DNA of 64,000 bases from Anaerolineae bacterium (lineage in GTDB: Bacteria > Chloroflexota > Anaerolineae > Aggregatilineales > Ch27): contig JABLXG010000023.1 of the NCBI GenBank assembly GCA_013178165.1, positions 62,001-126,000 on the forward strand, given 5' to 3'. Shown in pieces: positions 43,812 through 52,547 of the stretch; position 1 is the stretch's first letter; each line of letters opens with the position of its first letter. Under the pieces are notes generated by a model. The model saw nothing but the letters and a program-made list of their open reading frames with translations. It was not told where the DNA came from and did not search any database. Both the position numbers and the translations under genes were made by a program.

Positions 43812-45569
43812 ATGACCGAGCAAACGCGCCTCATCCTGATGCTGGCCCTGGTGATGGGGGGCTACCTGCTGGCTGCCCTGTTGCTGGCCAGGCGCTTGCT
43901 GCGCCCGGCGGCACGCCGCCTGCTGGCAGTCTTCCTGCTGATCGCCATCTTTATCATCAGCATGCACCTGCCCACCCGCGGCCAGCCGGGCTTCTGGCGG
44001 TGGTTCTTTCACCCCAGTTCGGAACTGGCCGCCGGGGCGATCTTCTCCTCGCTACAGTATGTGCTGGCCCTGCTGACCGCCCTGCTGATCGGGTTGCTGG
44101 GGCGCTGGCCGCGTCTGTGGCATCGCTTCTACTGGCTGATCCTGGCCGGGCTGTTCGCCTTCCTGTGTATTGACGAGTACTTCGCCCTGCACGAGTCGGT
44201 GCTGCTGTGGCGCTACCTGTACCCGCTGGCCGGGGCTACCGCCGTCGGCCTGACCGTTCTGGCCTGGGCGCTGACCTTCCGCCGTGACTGGTGGGTAGTC
44301 GTCCTGATGGTGGTTGGCTTCGGGATCATGGGCTTTTCCGGCGTGGCTTTGGACGCCTTCTCCAACGAGCAATTGCTGCGCTTCGGCTCTTACGAGGTCA
44401 CCTGGTTCGCCTGCAGCGATGATTTCCTGGGCCTGCCCTGCCAGAGTTATGGTTTTGCCGAGGAATTCCTGGAAATGGCCGGCGTGACACTCATCCTGGC
44501 GACGTTGCTTTCCTACCTGCTGGTCAAAGCGCCGCCAGAAGCTGGCCGGCGCATCCGGCGGGTGCTGGTCATCGGAGCCGCGCTCTGGCTGGCCTGGACG
44601 GTCGCCAACCCCTGGCTGATTCCATCCGTTGAGGCGCTCCTGCCGGGGACGCAGCGCGTCGCGCTCACCTACGCTGACGATGGCCTGCGCTTGCTCGGCT
44701 ACCGGCAATCGACGGATGCTATCGCCCCCGGTGGAGCAGTGGACATCGCGATCTACTTCCGCGCCGACCGGCCCCTGACGCAGGACTACCACCTCTCCGT
44801 TCACGCCCTGGCCCGGCCCAACGCCGAGTCCGTTGCTCAGGCGGATATTCAGCTGGGTGAGTGGGAATACCCCAGCTCGGCCTGGATACCAGGGCTGGCG
44901 GTGCGCAACCGCGTGCGGCTGGAATTCCCTGCTGACCTGCCGAGCGATCCGGCCAGCTACCGCATCGTCCTGCGTGTCTGGTATCCTGACGCGCCGCGTA
45001 AGACGCTGACCATGGACGAACTGAACGGTCTGCTGATCGTCGACTCCGCCCAACCGCTGATCACCCCGGACACAGTGGAGTTGTTCGGGCTGGCCGTCCT
45101 GACGCCTACCACGCTGCCGGAGCCGCCCACCGCTGCCGACTATCGCTTCGCCGGGGACCTGACGCTGGCCGGTTACGATCTGCCGGAGGCAGCCACACTG
45201 GGCGAGACATTGCCGCTGGCTTTCTGGTGGCGCACCGGGAGCCGGCTGGCCCTTAACGCCGACATGGTGCAGTTCATCCACCTTTTCCACAGCAACGGCC
45301 AGGATTACTGGGTTTACGACCGGCCCCCGTTCGACGATCGCTTCCCGACCGGCGACTGGCCCGGCGGCGTGACGCTACGGGATAGCGTCAGCGTCCCCCT
45401 CCCGGCGGACCTGCCCCCCGGCGAGTACACCGTCCGCACTGGCCTGTACGAGCCGGTCAACCGGGATCGGCTGGTGGTCACCGACAGCGCGGGCGCAGTG
45501 GTGACCGATTACTCGATCATCCTGGGGACGGTGACGCTGGCCGCGCCGCCGGAATCAGGCGGCGGTTAG
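43812..45569 (+). CDS. Eight-helix membrane protein with large C-terminal exterior domain
   Basis: The 585-residue protein has about eight membrane helices in the first 260 residues (for example LILMLALVMGGYLLAALLLA and WWVVVLMVVGFGIMGFSGVAL). The rest is two beta-rich modules (LRLLGYRQSTDAIAPGGAVDIAIYFRAD.. and LAGYDLPEAATLGETLPLAFWWRTG) that resemble domains following glycosyltransferase-like membrane proteins in Chloroflexota. No catalytic motif was found. AAGGAGAAG precedes ATG 43812. Function unknown; envelope location is clear. Confidence 0.72.
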   Translation: MTEQTRLILMLALVMGGYLLAALLLARRLLRPAARRLLAVFLLIAIFIISMHLPTRGQPGFWRWFFHPSSELAAGAIFSSLQYVLALLTALLIGLLGRWPRLWHRFYWLILAGLFAFLCIDEYFALHESVLLWRYLYPLAGATAVGLTVLAWALTFRRDWWVVVLMVVGFGIMGFSGVALDAFSNEQLLRFGSYEVTWFACSDDFLGLPCQSYGFAEEFLEMAGVTLILATLLSYLLVKAPPEAGRRIRRVLVIGAALWLAWTVANPWLIPSVEALLPGTQRVALTYADDGLRLLGYRQSTDAIAPGGAVDIAIYFRADRPLTQDYHLSVHALARPNAESVAQADIQLGEWEYPSSAWIPGLAVRNRVRLEFPADLPSDPASYRIVLRVWYPDAPRKTLTMDELNGLLIVDSAQPLITPDTVELFGLAVLTPTTLPEPPTAADYRFAGDLTLAGYDLPEAATLGETLPLAFWWRTGSRLALNADMVQFIHLFHSNGQDYWVYDRPPFDDRFPTGDWPGGVTLRDSVSVPLPADLPPGEYTVRTGLYEPVNRDRLVVTDSAGAVVTDYSIILGTVTLAAPPESGGG

Positions 45570-45582
45570 ACGCGGGCGCGTT

Positions 45583-46467
45583 TCACTCCGGAGGTGACGG
45601 CGGGGTGTGAGCGTGGTCATGGTGCTCCTCGGCCACGAACTCGTCGTAGATCGCGTCCAGTCCGGCGCGGATGCGCCGCTCGACATCATCCGCCTCACCG
45701 GGTGGAATTTCCAGCAGGGCCAGCACTTCCGGCAGCAGATTCAGCACTTCGGCGCGTCCCCGCCCGGCGCGGTAGAGGTTCTGCACCCGGCGTCGCACAT
45801 AGCGCAGGAACTCCGAAAGCGGCTGGGTGGCTTCTTTGGTGGTCAGCGGGCCGCGCCCCGGCACAATCACATCCGCCGCGAAGCGGGGTCGCCGCAACAG
45901 AGTCAGGCTATCCAGCCAGGCTTTGCTCTGCGGGCGGCTCATGTACGGCGGCGTTCCAACTACCACACTGTCCCCGGTAAAGACCACCCGCTGATCTGGC
46001 AGGTGGATCCAGACATTGCCGGGCGTCGGGCCGGGCATAGCCATGATCGGGATGGCCGCCGCGCCGCAGTGCAGGGTCAGGCGGGTGCTGAAGGTCACGC
46101 GGGGGTAGTACAGCCGCACGCCAAGGAAAGAAAAGCGTTCATCGCTGTTTGCTGCCAGCAGGTCAGCTGACTGGTCGACAAAGCCCTGCGGCAACAGGCG
46201 CATGGCGGCCATCACCGCGTCATGGGCGACGATGATCGCTTCCTCGAACCAGTGCAGGCCCAGCAACCGGTCGCGCTGGGCATCGGTCAGGACGACGGCG
46301 TAGATCGGCTGCTTGAAATGTTCCAGTAGCTCGGAACGCCAGCGGCGGGCATCCGCCGGGAAGGGCGGCACATCCACGCAGATCACGCCGCTCCCCGTGG
46401 CGATCGCGCCGACCGTGATCCGGCGAAACTCGCTGGAGACAACAATCCTCTCGGCGATCTCCTGCAT
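45583..46467 (-). CDS. Metallo-beta-lactamase-fold protein lacking zinc ligands
   Basis: The 294-residue protein follows the MBL fold: SGVICVDVPPFPADARRWRSELL, a strand ending YAVVLTDAQRDRLLGLHWF where HxHxDH would be, PTPGNVWIHLPDQRVVFTGDSVV with the conserved late Asp, and VIVPGRGPLTTKE where PGHGP would be. Most histidine zinc ligands are replaced, so hydrolysis is unlikely and a binding or regulatory role is possible. It ends in a His-rich tail (HHDHAH). It lies 21 bases after the AlaX gene on the minus strand. Confidence 0.75.
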   Translation of the reverse strand: MQEIAERIVVSSEFRRITVGAIATGSGVICVDVPPFPADARRWRSELLEHFKQPIYAVVLTDAQRDRLLGLHWFEEAIIVAHDAVMAAMRLLPQGFVDQSADLLAANSDERFSFLGVRLYYPRVTFSTRLTLHCGAAAIPIMAMPGPTPGNVWIHLPDQRVVFTGDSVVVGTPPYMSRPQSKAWLDSLTLLRRPRFAADVIVPGRGPLTTKEATQPLSEFLRYVRRRVQNLYRAGRGRAEVLNLLPEVLALLEIPPGEADDVERRIRAGLDAIYDEFVAEEHHDHAHTPPSPPE

Positions 46468-46488
46468 GGCGCGCTTTCCCCCTCCGCT

Positions 46489-47706
46489 TCAGGTCAATAA
46501 AGACCGCGCCGCCTGTGCCAGCGCCGCCCGCAGCGCGGCTAGATCGGCGCGCAACCCGCCCCCCTGGGCGAAATCCGGTCGCCCGCCGCCACGCCGCGCG
46601 GCCTCCTCGCCGGCCAGCGCGGTCAGCGTCCCGCGCAGTAAGGCCAGCATATCGCAGTCAAGATCGGCGGAACGGGCCATGATCACCTGCGCCGCTTCCC
46701 CCGCCACGCCCAGCAGGCAAATCGTCGCCGCTTGCCCGGCCAGGCGGCTGGCCAGCGCCCGCACCTCCGCCGGATCACGGCCTTCCCAGGCCATTGTGAT
46801 CACCCGCAGTCCGCCCACTGGCTCCGCCTGTGCCCATAGCGCGTCTGCCTCCGCCGCCAGCAGGGCCTGGCGTGCCGCCCGCAGATCAGCGCGGAGGACC
46901 TTGTTTTCCGTCTGCAGGTGTTCGACGGAAGCAGTGACATCAGCGTAGCCGGTGGAAAGCGCCGCCGCCAGGTCGAGCAGGATGGCGTTCTTGGCGCGGT
47001 AATCATGCAGCGCCCGCCAGCCGCAGCGGAACTCGACGCGGGTCATAGATTTGTACTTTTCGGTCCGGATGACCTTGATCAGGCCGATCTCGCCGGTATG
47101 GGCGACATGTGTGCCGCCGCAGGCGGTGCTATCGAAGTCGCCCACGCTAACCACCCGCAGCCGCCCGTTGGCGATCTCCGGCGTCTTCCGCAGGGCCAGC
47201 CCGTCCAATTCCTGCGGCGCGGGGAACCAGGCCCGCACCGGCAGGTTCTGGATCACAATCCGGTTGGCCAGGTCTTCGGCGGCGTCGATCGCGCTCGCCC
47301 CCAGGCCAACACGATCCAGATCGATGGTGGCGCTTTCCGCGCCAAGGTGAAAGCTGACCGTCTGTGCCCCGGCGACCTCGCTGAAGGCGCGGGTCAGGAT
47401 GTGCTGGCCGGTGTGGTTCTGCATATGGTCAAAGCGGCGTGCCCAGTCCACAACGCCGCTGACGATCTCGCCGGGGATGTCAGCGGCCAGCACGTGCAGG
47501 ACGGCGCCGTCCGCCTCCCGCACCAGCACATCGACCACCGCCACGCCGTTGATCTGGCCGCTGTCGGGCGGCTGGCCGCCGCTGGCCGGGTAAAAACAGG
47601 TGCGGTCCAGGATCAAGGCTGGCCGTCCTTCGTGGGTGGTGCGTTCGCGGATGCGGGCCTCAAAGCGGGTTGCGTAGGCGTCGGTATAGTAGAGCCGTTC
47701 GGTCAT
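46489..47706 (-). CDS. Alanyl-tRNA editing protein (AlaX-L type) with DHHA1 domain
   Basis: The roughly 405-residue protein matches free-standing tRNA(Ala) editing proteins. It has a beta-barrel part (LILDRTCFYPASGGQPPDSG), the zinc site HTGQH in MQNHTGQHIL, the second site CGGTH, and MTRVEFRCGWRAL. A coiled segment and a DHHA1 domain (ADLDCDMLALLRGTLTALAGEEAARRGGGRPDFAQGGG) end it. It removes serine or glycine wrongly attached to tRNA(Ala). I start it at ATG 47706, though 47712 is also possible. The MBL-like gene follows closely. Confidence 0.92.
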   Translation of the reverse strand: MTERLYYTDAYATRFEARIRERTTHEGRPALILDRTCFYPASGGQPPDSGQINGVAVVDVLVREADGAVLHVLAADIPGEIVSGVVDWARRFDHMQNHTGQHILTRAFSEVAGAQTVSFHLGAESATIDLDRVGLGASAIDAAEDLANRIVIQNLPVRAWFPAPQELDGLALRKTPEIANGRLRVVSVGDFDSTACGGTHVAHTGEIGLIKVIRTEKYKSMTRVEFRCGWRALHDYRAKNAILLDLAAALSTGYADVTASVEHLQTENKVLRADLRAARQALLAAEADALWAQAEPVGGLRVITMAWEGRDPAEVRALASRLAGQAATICLLGVAGEAAQVIMARSADLDCDMLALLRGTLTALAGEEAARRGGGRPDFAQGGGLRADLAALRAALAQAARSLLT

Positions 47707-47840
47707 GGGCATTATTGCGCCGGGCTGCGCCGGAGGAATCGCCGCCGGGATCGCGGCTGGCCGTGCTGCGTTTTATTATGGGCGAATCCGGCAAATGCAC
47801 AAAATCCGGCCTGCCCGCGGCAGCAACGTTTCCCCTGTCA

Positions 47841-49019
47841 CTATGCCTGTTCGGCGCCCACCTGCCGATCCGCGCGGCGCTGCGTCAGGATGAACACCCC
47901 GGCCCCGGCCAGGGCGATCAGCCCCGCCCAGCGGAAAGCCTGGGGCGCCCCCAGCCCATCGTACAGGGATGCGCCCAGCAGCGCTCCGACCGCCCGTCCC
48001 AATCCCATGAGCGCCACCGTGAACAGCGATTGCGCGCTGGCGCCCAGTCCCGGTGGGGCGATCTGGCTGACGTACAGCACGCCTGCCGTCCACAGCGCCG
48101 AGAACGATACCCCGTGCAGGAGTTGCACCGCCAGGCCCCATTCCGGCGTGGTTACCAGCGACCACGCCAGCCCGCGCACGGCGAAGGCCAGCAGTGCCAT
48201 CAGGATCATCCCGCGCAGGGTTAGACGGCGCATGAGGACAGGCGAATAGAAGAAGATCGGCACCTCGCTGACGGTAGAAAGCAGGAACGCCAGGCCTAGC
48301 AGGTCCGGCGCGGCCCCCAGATCGCGCAGGTAGATAGCCGAGAAGTTGTCATAGATCGCGTAGCCAACGCCAACCAGCAGTACGGCGATCATGAAGCTGC
48401 GCCAGTGAACGTTGGCCGCCAGCTGGCGCAGGCGGGTAAAGTACGCCTCGGTTGGCAGGGTGGTCACCGCGGGCAGGCGCGAGGCCACCAGAACCGCTAC
48501 CAGCGCCAGGGCGCTGTAGATGAAGAAGTTGACGCGGAAGCCCCAGGTCGTCGCCGCGTAGCCGGTCGCCAGCGAAGCAATCCCAAAGCCAACCGCCCCC
48601 CACAACCGTACCGAGCCGTACACGTTCCGGTCGCGGTTGAGCATGGTCACGATCGCGTTTTCCGCCAGCGGGATGACCGGCGAGAGCAGGAACATGTACA
48701 GCAACACCAGCGCGGCCAGGGCAGCGAAGCTCTGCGCCCCGGTCAGCAGCAGCGCCGGGACGGTTGTCGCCAGCAGCAGGCCGGGCAGCAGGATGTGATG
48801 CAGCCCCAGCCGGTCGGCCAGCCCGCTCCAGAAGGGCGAAGCGAACAGGCTCATCACCGTGGGCAGGGCGGCCAGCACGCCGATCTCCTGGTTGGTCATG
48901 CCCACGCTCTGGTAGTAGACGTTGAAATACGGGTAAATAGCCCCACCGGCGGCGAAGTAAGTCAGGTAGTACAGGGCGGCCAACAGGCGCGGACGGGCAG
49001 GGGTAGACGCGGCGCTCAT
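47841..49019 (-). CDS. MFS transporter
   Basis: The 392-residue protein has twelve membrane segments and belongs to the LacY/nucleoside-symporter-like MFS group (AALYYLTYFAAGGAIYPYFNVYYQSVGMTNQEIGVLAALP; GSVRLWGAVGFGIASL). Its ATG overlaps the cytidine deaminase stop (ATGA), so the pair is coupled. That context suggests import of a nucleoside, but the sequence alone does not fix the substrate. Confidence 0.87.
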   Translation of the reverse strand: MSAASTPARPRLLAALYYLTYFAAGGAIYPYFNVYYQSVGMTNQEIGVLAALPTVMSLFASPFWSGLADRLGLHHILLPGLLLATTVPALLLTGAQSFAALAALVLLYMFLLSPVIPLAENAIVTMLNRDRNVYGSVRLWGAVGFGIASLATGYAATTWGFRVNFFIYSALALVAVLVASRLPAVTTLPTEAYFTRLRQLAANVHWRSFMIAVLLVGVGYAIYDNFSAIYLRDLGAAPDLLGLAFLLSTVSEVPIFFYSPVLMRRLTLRGMILMALLAFAVRGLAWSLVTTPEWGLAVQLLHGVSFSALWTAGVLYVSQIAPPGLGASAQSLFTVALMGLGRAVGALLGASLYDGLGAPQAFRWAGLIALAGAGVFILTQRRADRQVGAEQA

Positions 49020-49417
49020 GCCAGATGCTCCGGACGGAAACCCCGCGGCAGCAGGTCGGTTAGCGGCCCTTCATGAGCCACCTGGCCGGCCTCGTCCACC
49101 AGGATTACGATCATCTCCGGCGCGAACTCATACAGTACCTGACGGCAAATGCCGCACGGCGATCCGGCGTTGCGCGTGGCAATGGCGATGGCTGTGAACT
49201 CCCGCGCGCCCTCGCTGACCGCCTTGACGACGGCCGTCCGTTCCGCGCAGATTGTCGCGCCGTAGCTGGCGTTTTCCACATTGCAGCCAGTGAAAAGCGC
49301 CCCATCCGCCGTCAGCAGGGCGGCGCCGACGCTGTAGCGGGAATAGGGCGCGTAAGCCCGTTGCCGGGCCTGCAACGCAGCGGCGATCAGCCGCTGCCGG
49401 GTCGCGTCATCGAGCAT
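49016..49417 (-). CDS. cdd: Cytidine deaminase
   Basis: The 133-residue enzyme has the zinc and catalytic motifs of homotetrameric cytidine deaminases: FTGCNVENASYGATICAERTA (Cys-Ala-Glu) and SPCGICRQVLYEF (PCxxC). It deaminates cytidine and deoxycytidine in pyrimidine salvage. The gene precedes and overlaps the MFS gene. A minus-strand TACAAT at 49467-49462 with TTGTTC 17 bases upstream (49490-49485) is a possible promoter. Confidence 0.95.
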   Translation of the reverse strand: MLDDATRQRLIAAALQARQRAYAPYSRYSVGAALLTADGALFTGCNVENASYGATICAERTAVVKAVSEGAREFTAIAIATRNAGSPCGICRQVLYEFAPEMIVILVDEAGQVAHEGPLTDLLPRGFRPEHLA

Positions 49418-49602
49418 GGCTCATCACTTTCCTGGATGGATCACCGGAACAGGGTTGCCAGATTGTAGCGCCGGGCGGGAAACCGAACAACAGGAGGCCG
49501 GAGATCAGGAGACGACACTGCCTGTTCCCCGGGGCGAGTTTCTCCCCCACACCAACCGGGGCAGCCAGTATGCTGGTACCCTGGTGCAAACCCTGCTGAG
49601 GG

Positions 49603-49632
49603 AGGGTTCATTCATTTGATAATGTTACCGGA
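49603..49632 (+). mobile_element. Solitary end of the IS found at 945-2304
   Basis: About 30 bases (AGGGTTCATTCATTTGATAA and on to GTTACCGGA) match the left inner repeat at 974-1000 with few changes. No transposase or second end lies nearby. The rest of the 374-base gap 49418-49791 holds only the cdd promoter candidate. It is a relic of excision, decay or recombination. Confidence 0.6.
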
Positions 49633-49791
49633 CTGACCGATCCGCCCACCTGGCGCTGGAAATTCCTCCTCTCTCCCAGCTACTTGCGCCCAGCGCACGG
49701 GTTGTGCCAGAGTCTTGTCAGCAGGCGGAACCATGTGGGGTTAACCGCCAGTTGCTGCTGTAACTTCACAGACTACGCAGGGAAAGAAACG

Positions 49792-51594
49792 ATGACCGCT
49801 AACTGTCTGCCAGCATTACGGGGAATACGCCTGGCTGTTTTCAGCACACTCCTGATCTGTATGGTGGGCGTCACTGTCGGCCCTGGGCCAGTAAACCGCG
49901 CCTCAGCCCACCCAGTGGCGACTTCACGACAGCTCAGCCGGGCCGACTATGCCGATCATCTGCGGGCGATGTGGCTGGGCCAGGCCATTGCTAACTGGAC
50001 TGGCCTGACAACTGAAGGCGATAAGCAAAGTCCGCCATTCTACACCGACGACGACTGGGGGCGTGATCCGGGACAGGGTTCTGCCATTGACTTCGTCTTC
50101 CAGGACCCCTGGCTGGCGGACGATGATACCGACATCGAGTACCTGTACATGCACCTGATCCAGAAGCACAACACCCCGCTGCTATCGCCGGAGCAGATCG
50201 CGGCGGGCTGGGTACAACACGTCAACGATGCGATCTGGGGTGGTACGCCGGAGCGCCAGTGGATGCAATGGGGCGCGCTGCCGCCCGTGACCGGCATGGG
50301 GCCGGTCAACGACACATACCTGATGAACACCGCCCAGCTGATAACCGAGGCCTTCGGCGCTCTGGCTCCGGGCATGCCGGATCAGGCCCTGCGGCTGGCT
50401 GATCTGCCCATTCGCACCATTGCTGGCGGCTATAGCGCCCACGCGGCCCAGTTCCACATCGTGCTCTACTCGCTGGCAGCGCAGGTCGATCCGCAGCAGA
50501 GCCGCCGCGAACAGATTCTCTGGCTGGTTGAGCAGGCCCGCCAGTACCTGCCGGACATATCCAAAGCCGCCGATGTCGTGGATGTGGTGCTGGCTGACTA
50601 CCTGGCTAATCCCAACGTGGACGACTGGGAGCGAACCCGTGATCTCATTTACGAACGGTATCATGACCGGGCACGGGATAATGGGTTCGTCTATCGCGGG
50701 TGGCTGGAGTCATCCGTGAACTTCGCCACCGGCCTGATGGCCCTGCTGTATGGTGAGGGGGATTACACCCGAACGGTGCAGATCGGCACGCTTTCCGGCT
50801 GGGATTCCGATAACGGTACGGCAACGATGGGCGGCTTGCTGGGCCTGCTGCTCGGATACGATGCCCTGGCCGCTGAGTTCCCCGATGTAACCCTTTCCGA
50901 TCGCTACAGCATCCACCGCACCCGTCCTACCCTGCCTGACTATCTCCCCGATGATCCCGCTGCTGAGGACACCTTCAGTATGATGGCCGGGCGTATGTTG
51001 CCTTACGTCGAACGGACCATTGTTGAAGCAGGGGGTAGCGCCGACGGTGACCGCTGGACACTGCCGCCGCTGCCGGAAGCAGATCCGCTCAGCCTGAATC
51101 CGCTGGTGCAACTCTATCGGCGCAGCGCCAATAACCAGGTGCGTCTGGCAGGGGGGAACGTTGAGACCAGCGCCACTGGCGAGCGTTCGGCGGCCCTGAC
51201 ACGCGCCTTTGCTGACGGTGTCGAGCATGACTTTTCCGGGCGGGAGGTCATGCGGCCGTCGCGCATCTATTCAGCAAGTCCTGAGAACGGCGTTGTCACT
51301 TTTACGGTGACTTATGATCGGCCGGTGGAGGTAGGCACTATTCGCTTCATTGAAGGCGGCGACAGCGGTTTCACCACCATTGCTGCTGAGATTCAGCTTG
51401 ACGGCGTGTGGCAACCTATCCCGGAGGGCACCTTTCAGTTGGCGACCCCCAACCCGGACATCCCACTTCAGATGATCGATTTCGTCCTGCCTGAGCCTGT
51501 CCAAGCGACCGGAATCCGGGTAACGGGGAATGCTGGCGGTGTCTTCGCAAAAGTGACGATTATGGAACTGGATGCGCTGGCCGAAGCGCCGTGA
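49792..51594 (+). CDS. Exported ADP-ribosylglycohydrolase family protein
   Basis: A signal peptide (LAVFSTLLICMVGVTVGPGPVNRASAH) follows ATG 49792. The body shows ARH marks: ADYADHLRAMWLGQAIANWTG, the metal motif YTDDDW, and WDSDNGTATMGGLLGLLLG, which equals the DxDxxT magnesium site of ADP-ribosyl hydrolases. About 140 C-terminal residues form a beta-sandwich with discoidin-like features (VGTIRFIEGGD, VQATGIRVTGNAGGVFAKVTI). ARH enzymes remove ADP-ribose from proteins or nucleotides and are usually cytoplasmic; export is unusual. The true substrate may differ. Confidence 0.8.
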   Translation: MTANCLPALRGIRLAVFSTLLICMVGVTVGPGPVNRASAHPVATSRQLSRADYADHLRAMWLGQAIANWTGLTTEGDKQSPPFYTDDDWGRDPGQGSAIDFVFQDPWLADDDTDIEYLYMHLIQKHNTPLLSPEQIAAGWVQHVNDAIWGGTPERQWMQWGALPPVTGMGPVNDTYLMNTAQLITEAFGALAPGMPDQALRLADLPIRTIAGGYSAHAAQFHIVLYSLAAQVDPQQSRREQILWLVEQARQYLPDISKAADVVDVVLADYLANPNVDDWERTRDLIYERYHDRARDNGFVYRGWLESSVNFATGLMALLYGEGDYTRTVQIGTLSGWDSDNGTATMGGLLGLLLGYDALAAEFPDVTLSDRYSIHRTRPTLPDYLPDDPAAEDTFSMMAGRMLPYVERTIVEAGGSADGDRWTLPPLPEADPLSLNPLVQLYRRSANNQVRLAGGNVETSATGERSAALTRAFADGVEHDFSGREVMRPSRIYSASPENGVVTFTVTYDRPVEVGTIRFIEGGDSGFTTIAAEIQLDGVWQPIPEGTFQLATPNPDIPLQMIDFVLPEPVQATGIRVTGNAGGVFAKVTIMELDALAEAP

Positions 51595-51667
51595 GGTTTC
51601 TTTCTGCCAATGAAGCAGATGAGCCGGCTCGCTGCGCGCGGCTGGCCCATCCGGGCGCAGCCCTGCT

Positions 51668-51696
51668 TTGCTTCCCCCCGGCGGCGGGGCTAGAAT
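51668..51696 (+). promoter_or_regulatory. Promoter of the recO-TIR operon
   Basis: TTGCTT (51668-51673), 17 bases, TAGAAT (51691-51696), 45 bases before recO. No other clear promoter lies between recO and the NDT-like gene. Confidence 0.5.
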
Positions 51697-51740
51697 CCAG
51701 AGGGGTATCCAAACGTCCGCCCGGCAGTCAGGACCGCCTG

Positions 51741-52508
51741 ATGAGCAAAGAGCGCACCTTCCGCACCGAGGCGATCATCCTCAGCCGCATGGATTTCGGC
51801 GAGGCCGACCGCCTGCTGACCATCCTCACCCCGCACCATGGCAAGCTACGGGCCATCGCCAAGGGTGCGCGCAAGCCCACCACGCGCAAAAGCGGCCATG
51901 TGGAACTATTCGCCCGCACCGATATGCTCCTCCATCGCGGGCGCGACCTGCTGATCATCTCCCAGGCGGAGATGACTGAGCCGTACCTGCCCCTGCGGGA
52001 AGACCTGCTCCGCGCCGCCTACGCCAACTATGTCGTCGAGTTGCTCGACCGCTTCACCACCGACGAGGATGAGGCCGAAAGCGAGGCGCTCTTTGCCCTG
52101 CTGGATGCGACCCTGCATCGTATCTGCACCGATTCCGACTTGAGGATCGTGGCCCGCTTCTACGAGATGCGCCTGCTGGATGAGGTTGGCTTCCGCCCGG
52201 AACTGGCCCGCTGTGTGATCAATGGGGAGACGATCGCCGCCGAGGATCAGTACTTCAGCGCGGTGGAAGGCGGCGTGGTCTGCCCGGCCTGCGGCGAGTT
52301 CCGCGATGGCCTGACCTCTATCAGTCAGCGCGCACTACACGCCCTGCGCGCGCTCCAGCGCGAGCCGTGGACGCGCGTCAAGGCTTTGCGCCTGGACGCG
52401 CTGCTCCACGCTGAGATCGAGCGGGTGATGCTCGGCTATCTGGTGACCCTGCTGGAGCGACGGCTGCAATCGGTCGACTTCATCCGGCGGGTGCGTTCTG
52501 GCGTCTAG
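51741..52508 (+). CDS. recO: DNA repair protein RecO
   Basis: The 255-residue protein has the RecO order: an OB fold (FRTEAIILSRMDFGEADRLLTILTPHHGKLRAIAKGARKP), a helical part (LLRAAYANYVVELLDRFTTDEDEAESEALFALLDA) and a zinc-like site with ARCVINGE and VVCPACGE. It loads RecA by removing SSB in gap repair. ATG 51741 is the family start; the upstream frame is not conserved. It heads a row of five plus-strand genes. Confidence 0.93.
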   Translation: MSKERTFRTEAIILSRMDFGEADRLLTILTPHHGKLRAIAKGARKPTTRKSGHVELFARTDMLLHRGRDLLIISQAEMTEPYLPLREDLLRAAYANYVVELLDRFTTDEDEAESEALFALLDATLHRICTDSDLRIVARFYEMRLLDEVGFRPELARCVINGETIAAEDQYFSAVEGGVVCPACGEFRDGLTSISQRALHALRALQREPWTRVKALRLDALLHAEIERVMLGYLVTLLERRLQSVDFIRRVRSGV

Positions 52509-52547
52509 AGCGCCAGGCTGGAGGATGATCAGCAGCGGGAGGTGAAG

